NCBI RefSeq assembly: GCF_003952505.1
Contig: NZ_CP034450.1
Coordinates: forward strand, 4,464,001 to 4,528,000
Source: Mesorhizobium sp. M4B.F.Ca.ET.058.02.1.1
GTDB taxonomy: Bacteria > Pseudomonadota > Alphaproteobacteria > Rhizobiales > Rhizobiaceae
Direction of reading: 5' to 3'
DNA length: 64,000 nt
Each line of letters begins with the position of its first letter. Position 1 is the first letter of the stretch. Shown here piece by piece: positions 43,631-53,033 of this stretch. Both the position numbers and the translations under genes were made by a program. The notes below the pieces were generated by a model. It made no database searches, had not been told where the DNA came from, and worked only from the letters and a program-made list of their open reading frames with translations.

Positions 43631-44009
43631 GAACGTCGCTGCGCCAATAAAATTGGCGGTGAAGGCTGACCGCGGCCGAGTCGGGCAAGCGAGCGAAGTG
43701 CTGAAATAAGGGCGTGAGAATCCAAGACATCGTTTGTAGAGAGCATCGAGCTTCGCGAGATTGTGGTACAGGATCGACCGCAGGTGTTCTCGCAGCGCTC
43801 GCAGAACCCGGGATTCTTCCGCGGCACCCGCCAAGGCGAAGAACGGTCAGAGTTGCACGATAACGTTTAAAAGCGAGCCTTCCTCCGAAAGTCTGCGCGC
43901 GCAGTTCCACGGTCCGATGCGCTTTCATAGCTATTCCAATCGCCGCGCCCATCCTCTCCCGGATCAGGTCCAGCGGGTCTGCAGTGCATGCGCCCCCAAA
44001 GTGGACGCC

Positions 44010-44206
44010 ATTGGGCCGGGTGAACCGGGCTCGATTGCGCGCCGAAGGCCCGTTCCAGGCCCGGAAATCCGGGTCCGTCAGGGCGAGCGCGTGCGGGTCG
44101 AGGTAGAGAACGGCCTTGCCGAGAAAACGACCGTGCACTGGCATCGCGTGCGTGTGCCACATGCCATGGATGGCGTGCCTCACCTCACGCAGAAGCCCGC
44201 GAAAAG
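44010..44206 (+). pseudogene. Multicopper oxidase, N-terminal fragment
   Basis: The plus strand encodes PVPGPEIRVRQGERVRVEVE, then NGLAEKTTVHWHRVRVPHAM and DGVPHLTQKP. This is the first cupredoxin domain of a multicopper oxidase with the HWH copper motif (canonical HWHG changed to HWHR). Similarity ends abruptly at LTQKP. Only about 65 of more than 400 residues remain. It lies about 100 bases before the first nodFE module. Confidence 0.75.
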
Positions 44207-44300
44207 GCAACGGAAGATCTAGCATTTATGGGGGAAATGTTTTTTCGGAGTGCTTGACCCGCAGGAAGGGCAGGGCATGACTGCCTATCGCCCGACCCGG

Positions 44301-44425
44301 CCGGCCGCACTCATGACCGGCTGGGCTCGGTTAATCCTGCATGCCGCGCCCATGAGGTTGCGCTCTGTCGGGAGTGCGTCGAGCACAACGACGAGATGTA
44401 GTTCACGATCTTTGAAACGCGTGTC
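44301..44425 (-). pseudogene. nodD 5' relic (copy 1)
   Basis: Read on the minus strand, this encodes RFKDRELHLVVVLDALPTER and NLMGAACRINRAQPVMSAA, clearly the NodD N-terminal helix-turn-helix region (compare [20 protein letters not shown] in the intact nodD). The start codon has become ACG, and the gene stops matching after about 40 codons. Confidence 0.85.
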
Positions 44426-44429
44426 AACC

Positions 44430-44478
44430 ATCCAAAGTGTGGATGCCTTTCATCGAAACAAACGATTTCATCAATGTT
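44430..44478 (+). promoter_or_regulatory. nod box upstream of nodFE copy 1
   Basis: The sequence begins ATCCAAAGTGTGGATG and continues with CATCGAAACAAACGATTTCA, matching the 49-base nod box bound by NodD. It points toward nodF (44802) and lies next to the nodD relic. Flavonoid-activated NodD should switch on nodFE from here. Confidence 0.9.
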
Positions 44479-44527
44479 CTGGAATCCTGCATGGGCAGAA
44501 CAGAAACCGCCCGAAAGGAGATTTTTC

Positions 44528-44662
44528 ATGCGCTCTACCGGGCAGTGGAGTGCTGGGAAAGGGAGTTGCAACTGACCGGGTCCGACTTCTTCCGAGTCTA
44601 TGGACAGACTGGGAGACGCGCACGGTGTAGCGGCTCACATCGTCATACTGCACCTACGCCAC
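44528..44662 (+). pseudogene. nodA relic between nod box and nodF (copy 1)
   Basis: After AAAGGAGATTTTTC, an ATG-CGC start resembles that of nodA. In the frames that follow one finds ECWERELQLTGSDFFRVYGQ and then AAHIVILHLR, matching Nod[21 protein letters not shown] and [10 protein letters not shown]. About 28 codons between them are deleted and frameshifts are present. It shows that the nodF promoter was originally a nodA promoter. Confidence 0.75.
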
Positions 44663-44801
44663 ACACCGGCCGGACCTGATCCGGCTTTATGAGCATTGGG
44701 CTTTGTCAGTTGCCCAAGCGTGATGGCTTTCGCGACGCGGCGCGCCTCAGGAACTGAGCCGCGTCCAGGTCGAAACGCGGGAAAGAAAGACAGGAAACAG
44801 A

Positions 44802-45083
44802 ATGGCCGATCAATTCGCAACGGACGTCATTGCCCTGATCAAGAAACGCGCCGAGTCGGAGAGCGGTGAGGGAATGCCTGCGTCATTCGTCGGCGAGATA
44901 ACAATCGCCACGGAACTGGACGCGCTCGGGTTTGATTCGCTGGGTTTGGCGGACGTCCTCTGGGATGTGGAGCAGGCCTACGGCATCAAGATCGACATGA
45001 ACACGGCCGATGCCTGGTCCAATCTCAAGAATGTCGGCGACGTCGTGGAAGCCGTCCGCGGCTTGCTTGCGAAGGAGGCTTGA
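44802..45083 (+). CDS. nodF: Acyl carrier protein NodF (copy 1)
   Basis: A 93-residue dedicated acyl carrier protein for Nod-factor synthesis, carrying the special polyunsaturated fatty acid that NodE elongates and NodA transfers. The 4'-phosphopantetheine serine lies in [26 protein letters not shown] lies just before the ATG. nodE starts immediately after its stop. It differs from copy 2 only at residue 27 (Ala here, Thr there). Expression is expected from the nod box at 44430. Confidence 0.95.
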   Translation: MADQFATDVIALIKKRAESESGEGMPASFVGEITIATELDALGFDSLGLADVLWDVEQAYGIKIDMNTADAWSNLKNVGDVVEAVRGLLAKEA

Positions 45084-46292
45084 ATGGACAGGCGCGTCGT
45101 TATCACCGGAGTGGGCGGCCTGTGCGGACTGGGCACCGACGCCGCCTCTATGTGGAAAGAGATGCGCGAAGGCCGCTCCGCCATCGGCCCGATCGCCAAT
45201 TCCGAGCTTCATGACCTGGAGGGCATGACCGGCGCTGAGATCAAGGCGCTGCCCCAGCACGACATCAACCGGGGGCATCTCATCTCCATGGACCGCTTCA
45301 GCTTGCTCGCCGTGCTTGCAGCGCGCGAAGCCATGCGGCAGGCCGGACTTTCCTGGGACGAGGGGAATGCCCATCGCTTCGGCGCGACAGTGGGCGTCGG
45401 ATTTACCGGTTCATACGCAACAGAACAAACTTACCGCTCACTGCTTTTGGGTAGCGCAATCCGTGCTGAACTCTTCACTGGAGTAAAGGTGATGCCCAGC
45501 GCCGCTTCCGTCCATCTTAGCTTGAGCCTCGGCTTGCGCGGGCCGGTCTTCGGGGTGACCTCCGCATGTGCCTCGGCCAACCATGCGATCGCCTCGGCGG
45601 TGGACCAGATCAAGCTGGGCCGGGCCGACGTAATGGTTTCCGGAGGCAGCGACGCACCCTTCGCATGGGGCGTGCTGAAAGCATGGGAAGCAATGCGCGT
45701 GCTTTCACCCGATACCTGCCGGCCCTTCTCCGCCGATAGGAAGGGCCTGGTGCTGGGCGAGGGTGCGGGCATGGCCGTGCTGGAAAGCTACGAGCATGCC
45801 ACGAGGCGTGGTGCCACAATTCTTGCCGAGATCGCCGGCGTCGGCCTTTCCGCCGATGCCTTCCACATTGCCGCGCCATCTGTCGAGGGGCCAGCGTCGG
45901 CGATGCGCGCCTGCCTTGCCGATGCCGGGCTGAATGCCGAGGACGTCGACTACCTCAACGCGCACGGCACCGGTACCAAAAGCAATGATCAGACTGAAAC
46001 GGCGGCGATCAAGCGTGTGTTTGGAAACCACGCTTATTTGATGTCCATCTCTTCCACCAAGTCCACGCACGCGCATTGCCTCGGCGCAGCGAGCGCGCTT
46101 GAAATGATCGCCTGCGTGATGGCAATCCAAGAGGACGTCGTGCCGCCGACCGCCAACTATCGCGAGCCAGATCCCGCTTGCGACCTCGACATCACACCCA
46201 ATGTGCCGCGCGAGCGCAAGGTGCGCGTCGCCATGAGCAACGCCTTCGCCATGGGCGGTACGAACGCAGTTCTGGCATTCAGGCAGGTGTAG
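45084..46292 (+). CDS. nodE: Beta-ketoacyl synthase NodE (copy 1)
   Basis: A 402-residue condensing enzyme (KAS II-like) that elongates the NodF-bound acyl chain and helps determine host range. The active site is complete: Cys162 in [13 protein letters not shown], a first His in [14 protein letters not shown] and a second in [14 protein letters not shown]. Compared with copy 2, residues 64-70 (GHLISMD) and 107-145 (starting [17 protein letters not shown]) are different, while the rest is almost identical. This version lacks the GGLG-type turn usual in FabF-like enzymes at about 107-110, so its acyl pocket is expected to differ. AAGGAGG lies within the end of nodF, giving translational coupling. 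Confidence 0.95.
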   Translation: MDRRVVITGVGGLCGLGTDAASMWKEMREGRSAIGPIANSELHDLEGMTGAEIKALPQHDINRGHLISMDRFSLLAVLAAREAMRQAGLSWDEGNAHRFGATVGVGFTGSYATEQTYRSLLLGSAIRAELFTGVKVMPSAASVHLSLSLGLRGPVFGVTSACASANHAIASAVDQIKLGRADVMVSGGSDAPFAWGVLKAWEAMRVLSPDTCRPFSADRKGLVLGEGAGMAVLESYEHATRRGATILAEIAGVGLSADAFHIAAPSVEGPASAMRACLADAGLNAEDVDYLNAHGTGTKSNDQTETAAIKRVFGNHAYLMSISSTKSTHAHCLGAASALEMIACVMAIQEDVVPPTANYREPDPACDLDITPNVPRERKVRVAMSNAFAMGGTNAVLAFRQV

Positions 46293-46514
46293 AAGCCATG
46301 CAAGACGCCTCATTTGAGGTCACCTGTCGTATCTAGCTGCTTGCCGGACCACTATGTGAAGCGAGCGCTATTGGCTGCCTCTGCGATGCGGGAATTGGCA
46401 GCGGACGTCTCACGATCAAACAGGCATCTGCTTGTAGAATTCTTTTAATCGTGAAGCGGCGCGAGTGCGCTATCCGTTGAGGTGAGCAAGGCCGGCGCCC
46501 TGGGTGAGCGCTGG

Positions 46515-46660
46515 TGTCGGGTGGTGGAAAGTACAGGGGGAGCTGTGTGGCCCCCTCTTTCTCGGCCTCGACGATGTGCGAAGGAGCCTGTGCGGCGAAC
46601 GGGCCGACGCCCCAGGCTCAGAACCTGGGCGAACCTAACTCCCGCCAAAGGACAGCCCAG
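46515..46660. repeat. Second short repeat shared with 62133-62275
   Basis: About 140 bases (AGGGGGAGCTGTGTGG, TCTCGGCCTCGACGATGTG, AAGGAGCCTGTGCGGCGAA and so on) recur downstream of nodE copy 2 with scattered substitutions. In copy 1 about 170 unrelated bases separate it from the 2-kb repeat; in copy 2 it follows almost directly. It is more diverged than the nodFE repeat. Nature unknown; possibly an old IS remnant. Confidence 0.7.
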
Positions 46661-46669
46661 AGCTGGATA

Positions 46670-46855
46670 CACGAAAGAGATACTGAACCCGCGAATCAGA
46701 TTCTGATCAATCGTCGTGTCTGAGCTCCGCTCGGCTCTTACGGAGATAATCGCGCGGCCCGGCAACGGCCGCGCGTGCCGCGGGCGTGAGCTTTGCGCTT
46801 CGTCAGAAGTGCCTCGAGCGTGACGACGATAATTGACCAGCCATATGGAACGCAT
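46670..46855 (-). pseudogene. nodD 5' relic upstream of nodA
   Basis: On the minus strand from ATG 46855 (ATGCGTTCC) the sequence aligns with nodD: short matches such as GCTCGAGGCACTTCTGACG and GCGCGATTATCTCCG correspond to GCTCGACGCACTCCTGACG and GCGCGATTATTTCCG in the intact gene. Frameshifts destroy the product. It sits back to back with the nodA nod box, as an ancestral nodD would. Confidence 0.6.
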
Positions 46856-46865
46856 TCGCCCAGTT

Positions 46866-46914
46866 ATCCAAAGCGTGGATACCTTTCATCTAAACAAAGG
46901 ATTTTACCGTTTTT
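46866..46914 (+). promoter_or_regulatory. nod box upstream of nodABC
   Basis: ATCCAAAGCGTGGATACC, then CATCTAAACAAAGGATTTTA match the nod box. Orientation is toward nodA, whose ATG lies 231 bases downstream. This should drive nodABC and probably nodIJ and nodH. Confidence 0.88.
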
Positions 46915-47145
46915 GCTGCAGGTCCCATAGAGGCGCTTCAAGTTGGAAAGATAGGTAGTTCCCATGGTTGCGTTGGATCCGAGGAGCATCATCTGGTGTG
47001 CGGGGCGCACAAAGTCAGTCGCATCTGCATTACGGCTTGGTCTTTCGGCGGTCTCCACAAGTTACGCCCCGTTGGTGCGATGCCAATTATTTAACCAATG
47101 CTTGGACATTTATCTCAACCAGACAGCTCCAAGGTGAGGTCTTCC

Positions 47146-47736
47146 ATGCGCCCGAATGTCGATTGGAAGTTGTGCTGGGAAAATGAGCTGCAACTGGCCG
47201 ACCATGTCGAACTCTCCGACTTTTTTCGAAAGACCTATGGACGGACTGGCGCCTTCAACGCGGAGCCATTCGAAGGCGGCCGCAGTTGGGCCGGCGCGAG
47301 GCCGGAATTCCGCGCAATCGGCTACGACGCGCATGGGGTAGCGGCTCACATCGGCATGCTGCGGCGCTTCATCAAAGTTGGCGAGGTCGACTTGATCGTC
47401 GCTGAATTGGGCCTGTACGCGGTTCGTCCGGATCTTGAAGGGCTCGGAATCGGTTTTTCGATGCGCGTGGCGTACCCAGTGCTCCATCAGTTGGGTGTTC
47501 CATTCGCTTTCGGCACGGTTCGGCACGCGCTGCGAAACCATGTCGAAAGATTCTGCAGAGCCGGCCTCGCGAACATTGTGTCGGGCGTTCGCGTACGATC
47601 GACCCGTCCAGATGTGCATCCCGACCTGCCGCCCACGCGCCTGGAAGACGTACTCGTGTTGGTTTCGCCGATCGGACGCTCGATGGACGAGTGGCCGTCC
47701 GGTACCCTGATCGACCGGAACGGTCCGGAACTATGA
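47146..47736 (+). CDS. nodA: N-acyltransferase NodA
   Basis: NodA transfers the fatty acyl chain to the de-N-acetylated chitooligosaccharide backbone of the Nod factor. The 196-residue product has the standard length and conserved regions: [60 protein letters not shown] sequence (with IV here), and [17 protein letters not shown]. The ATG at 47146 (MRPNVDWK) has AGGTC-like weak ribosome-binding sequence upstream and is the start used across the family. Its stop overlaps the nodB start (ATGA). The leader from the nod box is unusually long, about 230 bases. Confidence 0.97.
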   Translation: MRPNVDWKLCWENELQLADHVELSDFFRKTYGRTGAFNAEPFEGGRSWAGARPEFRAIGYDAHGVAAHIGMLRRFIKVGEVDLIVAELGLYAVRPDLEGLGIGFSMRVAYPVLHQLGVPFAFGTVRHALRNHVERFCRAGLANIVSGVRVRSTRPDVHPDLPPTRLEDVLVLVSPIGRSMDEWPSGTLIDRNGPEL

Positions 47737-48392
47737 AGCCTCTGGACTACATATGCGAAGGGCAGAGTGACAATGCCGATGGCACTGCAGAGCGCAGCGT
47801 CTATCTGACGTTTGACGATGGTCCCAATTCATTTTTCACACCGCAGATACTCAATGTGCTGGCGCAACATCAGGTGACGGCGACCTTCTTCGTTGTTGGG
47901 GCCTACGCGGCCGACGAGCCGGAACTCGTTCGCCGAATTATTACAGACGGGCACGGTATAGCCAACCACACGATGACTCATCCGGACCTGGCCAAATGCG
48001 GGTCCGTCGAAGTCGACTGCCAGATAGTTGAGGCAAACAGAGTCATAGGGATGGCTTGCCCGCAGGCCATGGTTCGGTACTTTCGTGCACCGTATGGCAT
48101 CTGGACCGAAGAAGTAATCGCTGCATCAGCGGGTGCGGCATTGGCGCCCGTCCATTGGTCCATTGATCCACGCGACTGGTCTCGCCCCGGCGTTGACGCC
48201 ATCGTCGACAGAGTGCTCGCCGATATCCGGCCGGGCGCAATCGTGCTGTTGCACGACGGGTGCGCTCCCGACGAATTGCAACCAGGCAATCAAGCCAGTC
48301 TGCGCGACCAGACGGTGACAGCGTTGTCACGCCTAATTCCAGAATTGCACGGCCGCGGATTTGTAATCCGATCACTTCCTCAACACCCCTGA
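47733..48392 (+). CDS. nodB: Chitooligosaccharide deacetylase NodB
   Basis: NodB removes the N-acetyl group from the non-reducing end of the chitooligosaccharide made by NodC. This 219-residue carbohydrate esterase 4 enzyme has the catalytic and metal motifs [20 protein letters not shown] (H-x3-H), [12 protein letters not shown], and VLLHDGCAP. The ATG at 47733 overlaps the nodA stop, and nodC follows after 15 bases. Confidence 0.97.
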   Translation: MKPLDYICEGQSDNADGTAERSVYLTFDDGPNSFFTPQILNVLAQHQVTATFFVVGAYAADEPELVRRIITDGHGIANHTMTHPDLAKCGSVEVDCQIVEANRVIGMACPQAMVRYFRAPYGIWTEEVIAASAGAALAPVHWSIDPRDWSRPGVDAIVDRVLADIRPGAIVLLHDGCAPDELQPGNQASLRDQTVTALSRLIPELHGRGFVIRSLPQHP

Positions 48393-48407
48393 ACAAACAG
48401 AGATCCT

Positions 48408-49733
48408 ATGGACCTTCTCACCACAGCCAGTACTGTTGCCGTTTCGTCTTATGCGGTGCTCTCGACTGTTTACAGAGGCATGCAAGCGGTCTACTCCCAA
48501 CCGGAAAATGTTACGCCGCCGTCGGAAAGCTTGTTCGGATCCGACCGTTGGCCGAGCGTGGATGTCATTATCCCCTGCTACAATGAGGACCCGCGCACAC
48601 TCGCGGCGTGTTTAGCTTCCATTGCAAATCAAGATTACGCCGGAACATTTCAGGTCTATCTGGTTGACGACGGTTCTGGAAATCGTAATGCCGTCATCCC
48701 GGTACATCACGCCTACGAGGGCGACCCGAGATTCAATTTCATTCTGCTCCGCGAGAATGTTGGCAAACGCAAGGCGCAGATCGCCGCCATCCGCCGCTCA
48801 TCTGGAGATTTCGTGCTCAGCGTCGACTCTGACACGACACTTGCGTCCGACGTCATCACAAAGCTTGCAGTAAAAATGCGGGATTCCATGGTCGGAGCGG
48901 CCATGGGCCAGCTGACGGCATACAACCGCAGCGACACTTGGTTGACCCGATTGATCGATATGGAATACTGGCTGGCTTGCAATGAGGAGCGCGCGGCGCA
49001 AGGTCGCTTTGGTGCGGTCATGTGCTGCTGCGGCCCATGTGCAATGTACCGCCGGTCTTGTCTCCTTTCTCTGCTGGATCAATACGAGACGCAGCTGTTC
49101 AGGGGGAAACCAAGCGACTTCGGTGAAGACCGTCATCTTACGATCCTCATGCTGAAAGCAGGCTTTCGAACCGAGTACGTTCCAGGTGCCGTCGCGGCGA
49201 CAGTCGTTCCGGACAAGATGGGACCTTATTTGCGCCAACAACTCCGCTGGGCACGAAGCACCTTCCGGGACACGATGCTTGCGCGAGGTCTACTGCGTGG
49301 CCTGGATCGCTATCTAACTTTGGATGTGATGGGAGAGAATCTCGGCCCATTGTTGCTCGGCATCGCGGTAGTAACGGCGCTCGGTGAGCTACTATTTTCA
49401 CATACAGTAAATTGGTGGACGGTGCTGGCTATTGTCACGATGACCATAATCAGATCTACGGTGTTATCTTTCCGCACTCGGCAGCTTCGATTCATCGGCT
49501 ATTCAATGCACGCGTTAATCAGGATATTCCTGTTGATCCCCTTGAAGGCTTACGCCCTGTGTACATTGAGCAATAGCGATTGGCTGTCGCGTAAAAGTGT
49601 TCCCCTGCCCAACAGGAGCACAAAGGAAATCACAAGCGCGATGCCGCTTGCCGGAGCAAATGCTGCGGGCAATTCTGGAATTGCGGAGTCACTTCATACT
49701 GCAGATCTTTCGCTCACAGCTGGTGAAGTCTGA
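48408..49733 (+). CDS. nodC: Chitooligosaccharide synthase NodC
   Basis: NodC is the membrane glycosyltransferase (GT2) that builds the GlcNAc backbone of the Nod factor. The 441-residue protein has an N-terminal hydrophobic segment, PCYNEDPRTL, LVDDGSG, VDSDT, the acceptor region GEDRHLTILML and the processivity motif QQLRWARST, followed by C-terminal transmembrane helices (LLLGIAVVTALGELLF, VLAIVTMTIIRST, LIRIFLLIPLKAYAL). The tail from about 405 is variable. It follows nodB in the same operon. Confidence 0.97.
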   Translation: MDLLTTASTVAVSSYAVLSTVYRGMQAVYSQPENVTPPSESLFGSDRWPSVDVIIPCYNEDPRTLAACLASIANQDYAGTFQVYLVDDGSGNRNAVIPVHHAYEGDPRFNFILLRENVGKRKAQIAAIRRSSGDFVLSVDSDTTLASDVITKLAVKMRDSMVGAAMGQLTAYNRSDTWLTRLIDMEYWLACNEERAAQGRFGAVMCCCGPCAMYRRSCLLSLLDQYETQLFRGKPSDFGEDRHLTILMLKAGFRTEYVPGAVAATVVPDKMGPYLRQQLRWARSTFRDTMLARGLLRGLDRYLTLDVMGENLGPLLLGIAVVTALGELLFSHTVNWWTVLAIVTMTIIRSTVLSFRTRQLRFIGYSMHALIRIFLLIPLKAYALCTLSNSDWLSRKSVPLPNRSTKEITSAMPLAGANAAGNSGIAESLHTADLSLTAGEV

Positions 49734-49789
49734 CGGCCTTGCAGCGCCGAGTGACCGAGTAAGTTGTGTCAGTCGACACGGGGTGAAGC

Positions 49790-49900
49790 TTTCGAGTTAC
49801 CTATGGTCAGAACGGGAACTATCTGGAAGCGACACGTGGCATCTTGACGTTATTCTTTGGCGGAAGCGATACACGCGTCGCTCCGGCCGCGACTTTCCAA
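49790..49900 (+). pseudogene. Possible nodS relic
   Basis: In the 260-base gap between nodC and nodI, one frame reads SYLWSERELSGSDTWHLDVI followed by LWRKRYTR. The pattern (REL..xDxW.LD....xxRY/H) resembles the N terminus of NodS, the Nod-factor N-methyltransferase that sits between nodC and nodI in several rhizobia. The match is short and weak, so it is tentative. Confidence 0.3.
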
Positions 49901-49993
49901 AGGTGCCATCTCAAGGCGGTGGCCTGCTCTGAACCAGAATTCGCAAGTAAGCTGCCGGTGGCCAATCGGACTCATTCCGCTTGAGATAGACGC

Positions 49994-50908
49994 ATGTCCA
50001 ATGTAGCAATCGACCTTACCGGCGTAACCAAATTATTCGGAAACAAGCTCGTTGTGGACGGGCTGTCCTTCACCGTTGCATCGGGAGAGTGCTTCGGTCT
50101 GCTGGGGCCGAACGGCGCAGGCAAGAGCACGATTGCGCGTATGCTCCTCGGTATGACCCGGCCTGACGCGGGTGATATAACAGTCCTCGGTCTACCAGTG
50201 CCGGCACGCAGCCGCTTGGCCCGCAAGGGCATAGGCGTGGTCCCGCAGTTCGACAATCTCGACCTGGAATTTACGGTACGCGAGAACCTGTTGGTGTTCG
50301 GGCGCTACTTCGGCATGAGTACAAGAGAGATCAACGCCGTCATCCCACGGCTCCTCGAGTTCGCTCGCCTTGAGAGCAAGGCGGATTCACGTGTCGGCCT
50401 GCTATCCGGCGGGATGAAGCGGCGCCTGACGCTGGCACGTGCTCTGATCAACGACCCCCAGTTGCTTGTGATGGATGAGCCCACGACCGGCCTCGACCCG
50501 CATGCCCGCCATCTGATCTGGGAGCGACTTCGTTTCCTGCTGGCGAGCGGAAAAACGATCATTTTGACCACCCATTTCATGGAAGAGGCTGAGCGGCTTT
50601 GTGATCGGCTGTGTGTTCTCGAGCGGGGACGCAAGATCGCCGAGGGCAGTCCTCATGCGCTGATCGACGAGTACATTGGGTGCAACGTGATCGAGATCTT
50701 CGGCGGCAATCCACAGGAGCTGATTTCGCTGATCAGACCGTACGTTCAGCGTGTCGAGGTAAGCGGCGAGACGCTCTTTTGCTATGCGCCTGAGCCGGAG
50801 GATGTGCGCATCCAGCTTCGCGGTCGAGCGGGTCTGCGTATTCTAGAGCGTCCACCCAGTCTGGAGGACGTTTTCTTGAGGTTAACCGGACGTGAGATGG
50901 AGAAGTGA
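49994..50908 (+). CDS. nodI: Nod-factor export ATPase NodI
   Basis: A 304-residue ABC ATPase that works with NodJ to export Nod factors. It has Walker [19 protein letters not shown]-loop VVPQFDNLD, signature [16 protein letters not shown], Walker [13 protein letters not shown] and the H-loop [15 protein letters not shown], with the NodI-type C-terminal extension. The start [16 protein letters not shown] lies 260 bases after nodC. nodJ starts three bases after its stop. Confidence 0.96.
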   Translation: MSNVAIDLTGVTKLFGNKLVVDGLSFTVASGECFGLLGPNGAGKSTIARMLLGMTRPDAGDITVLGLPVPARSRLARKGIGVVPQFDNLDLEFTVRENLLVFGRYFGMSTREINAVIPRLLEFARLESKADSRVGLLSGGMKRRLTLARALINDPQLLVMDEPTTGLDPHARHLIWERLRFLLASGKTIILTTHFMEEAERLCDRLCVLERGRKIAEGSPHALIDEYIGCNVIEIFGGNPQELISLIRPYVQRVEVSGETLFCYAPEPEDVRIQLRGRAGLRILERPPSLEDVFLRLTGREMEK

Positions 50909-50911
50909 GCA

Positions 50912-51700
50912 ATGGGTGAACGTTTTGCGGCCGCTCTACCCGCCAACGCCTGGAACTGGATCGCGGTGTGGCGCCGCAATCATCTGGCATGGAAGAAGGT
51001 GGCATTTGCTTCAATGCTCGGCACCCTTGCTGATCCGATGATTTACCTTTTCGGGCTCGGCACTGGCCTTGGACTGTTGGTAGGCCGCATCGAAGGTGCA
51101 TCCTACATCGCCTTTCTGGCAGCCGGCATGGTTGCGACGAGCGCGATGACAGCATCAACCTTCGAAACAATTTACGCGGTTTTCGGTCGAATGCGCGATC
51201 AGGGCACTTGGGAAGCAATCTTGCACACACAACTTACCCTCGGCGACATCGTTCTCGGTGAATTGACCTGGGCAGCCACAAAGGCCTTTCTGGCCGGTAC
51301 GACAATTGCGATTGTTGCCGCCGCGCTAGGTTATGCCGCGTGGACGTCGGTTCTCTACGTGCTGCCGGTCATCGCTCTCACCGGGTTCGCCTTTGCGAGC
51401 CTGGCCATGCTCGTCATCGCGCTCGCGCCCAGTTATCACTATTTTATTTTCTATCAGACGCTTGTCATCACACCTATGCTGTTCCTTTCGGGCGCGGTTT
51501 TTCCAGTCGGCCAATTGCCAGGAGTGTTTCAGCAGATTGCGGCCTTCTCGCCGCTGGCGAATTCTATCGATCTAATCCGTCCGGTGATGCTCGGCCGCCT
51601 GGGCGACAATGTAGGGCTGCATATAGGCGCACTTTGCATGTTCGCTGTATTGCCTTTTTTTGTGTCGGCTGGACTGTTTCATCGACGACTAATGCGTTGA
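50912..51700 (+). CDS. nodJ: Nod-factor export permease NodJ
   Basis: A 262-residue inner-membrane ABC-2-type permease with six hydrophobic segments (for example [66 protein letters not shown]). It partners with NodI. GTGAGC precedes the ATG, and the gene follows nodI by three bases. Length and motif order are standard for NodJ. Confidence 0.96.
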   Translation: MGERFAAALPANAWNWIAVWRRNHLAWKKVAFASMLGTLADPMIYLFGLGTGLGLLVGRIEGASYIAFLAAGMVATSAMTASTFETIYAVFGRMRDQGTWEAILHTQLTLGDIVLGELTWAATKAFLAGTTIAIVAAALGYAAWTSVLYVLPVIALTGFAFASLAMLVIALAPSYHYFIFYQTLVITPMLFLSGAVFPVGQLPGVFQQIAAFSPLANSIDLIRPVMLGRLGDNVGLHIGALCMFAVLPFFVSAGLFHRRLMR

Positions 51701-51737
51701 CGCTTACCTACGCCCATCAACGAGAAGGAGGTCCGCA

Positions 51738-51890
51738 ATGCCGGATTGCAAACTGCCCACAGCGGCCCGGAGGCATGCGTGTGCCAGGAATCGCGAGTGG
51801 TACAACAACGCCGAAGCCGGGCGCCACCCAGCCGCTGCAGGCACGCGCCCATCTTCGCGACCACACCTCGGAGTACAGGCTGGGTGGTGA
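51738..51890 (+). CDS. Small ORF between nodJ and nodH (50 aa)
   Basis: A short frame (MPDCKLPTAARRHACARNRE..., ending VQAGW) is preceded by a strong AGGAGG seven bases before the ATG. It is basic, has two cysteines and matches nothing I know. It may be a remnant of a former nod gene whose ribosome-binding site survived, or a real small protein. Confidence 0.3.
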   Translation: MPDCKLPTAARRHACARNREWYNNAEAGRHPAAAGTRPSSRPHLGVQAGW

Positions 51891-51987
51891 GGCGCGGACC
51901 CACCCGGAGCGTTCAAGCGATAGCAGCCAAGCTTCTTGTGCGCGTCCCCAGACCGTCGCGGCCATTATTTAGTTGGATACACATGCA

Positions 51988-52749
51988 ATGACCCACAACG
52001 AACCAACTCCTGAGCCTTTTGTGATCCTTGCTATGCCAAGGACCGGAACACACTATTTAGAAGAATTGCTAAACGAGCATCCGACCGTTTTGAGTAACGG
52101 TGAGTTGCTAAACGAATATGATCCCAATTGGCCCAGCACGGATCGCCTGCTAGGCACGGATCGCGAGCTTCTTGAGCTTGCCTATGTGCGCTGCCCTATG
52201 CGCGACTACAAGAATGTGACGCATCTTGGCTGCAAGATCAATGAACCTCAGTTTCGCGAGCGTCCAGCATTCTTTGCGGAATTAGCTCGTTGGCCAGCAC
52301 TCAAGGTCATCCTCGTTGTTCGCCGAAACGTATTGGAATCGCTCCGTTCCTTTGTGCAGGCCAGGGAAAGCGGTCAGTGGCTGAAGTTCAGCTCGGACAA
52401 CGATACCGCTCGGCCACCGAGCGTCAGGTTGTCAATCGCTGACTGTGAGGCTTATTTCAAAGCCGCCGACGATTTTCACGCTCGCGTTATGGACTCCTTC
52501 ACGTCGACCAACCTGCTTGTAATGGAATACGAGAGCCTTCTTCATGAACCTGCCCAATGCTTGGGAGCGGTTTGGGATTTCCTGGGCGTTCCAGCGCTTG
52601 AGCCATCAGATAACGCCATCCTGCAGCGCCAGGAAACGCGACCGCTGGATCAAACGGTGGAGAACTTTGACGAGTTGCGGATTCACTTCGCACGCGGACC
52701 TTATTCAAGATTTTTTGACCTCGGAGATTCGATGCGCTCCTACGCTTAA
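51988..52749 (+). CDS. nodH: Nod-factor sulfotransferase NodH
   Basis: NodH transfers sulfate from PAPS to the reducing-end sugar of the Nod factor. The 253-residue protein follows known NodH closely: FVILAMPRTGTHYLEELLNE (5'-phosphosulfate loop), HPTVLSNGELLNEYDPNWP, THLGCKINEPQFRERPAFF, VILVVRRNVLESLRSFVQAR (3'-phosphate loop) and the C-terminal RQETRPLDQTVENFDELRIH. The ATG at 51988 is preferred; the in-frame TTG at 51974-region start would add only five residues. The ribosome-binding site is poor. nodP/nodQ for PAPS supply are not in this window. It probably shares the nodA transcript. Confidence 0.95.
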   Translation: MTHNEPTPEPFVILAMPRTGTHYLEELLNEHPTVLSNGELLNEYDPNWPSTDRLLGTDRELLELAYVRCPMRDYKNVTHLGCKINEPQFRERPAFFAELARWPALKVILVVRRNVLESLRSFVQARESGQWLKFSSDNDTARPPSVRLSIADCEAYFKAADDFHARVMDSFTSTNLLVMEYESLLHEPAQCLGAVWDFLGVPALEPSDNAILQRQETRPLDQTVENFDELRIHFARGPYSRFFDLGDSMRSYA

Positions 52750-52777
52750 TCGCTTGTCCCGCGTGCTCTGATGGGCG

Positions 52778-52793
52778 TGTAGGATATCCTACA
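52778..52793. promoter_or_regulatory. NifA upstream activator sequence for dctA
   Basis: TGTAGGATATCCTACA is a perfect TGT-N10-ACA NifA-binding site and a complete palindrome. It lies about 240 bases upstream of the -24/-12 promoter of dctA, a longer distance than the usual 80-150 but workable through DNA looping. Confidence 0.75.
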
Positions 52794-53033
52794 GTTTGCG
52801 CGCATTCCGTCGCAAAACTGACCAACCAAAGTCACCAAGACGACAGATATCGGCCGGCATTCGATCTGCGGCGAACATCAAAGGCACGGCCGCAAGGCGA
52901 CCTGGTCAATTCCCTCTCTGGCGAAGCACTTCTTCACGCGATCTTTGGCGAGCCTTGAGTGCAAATTCCGGCAAAGGTGGAGGGTTCCAGTGCGCAACCC
53001 GCACCAATCTCGCTGGACGGGACAGGCCTCCAG

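Larger units (their letters stand above)
44301..46343 (+). repeat. nodFE module, copy 1 (2-kb direct repeat)
   Basis: This segment is almost identical to 60026-62120, in direct orientation. It contains a nodD 5' relic, a nod box, a nodA relic, nodF and nodE. Copy 2 has 52 extra bases between the nod box and the nodA relic. Differences otherwise cluster in two blocks inside nodE. The left edge is CCGGCCGCACTCATG and the right edge TATCTAGCTGCTTG in both copies. Confidence 0.95.

Noticed and set aside
43605..44225. 206-codon minus-strand open frame
   Set aside because: Antisense to the multicopper-oxidase fragment, whose plus-strand translation has the HWH copper motif.
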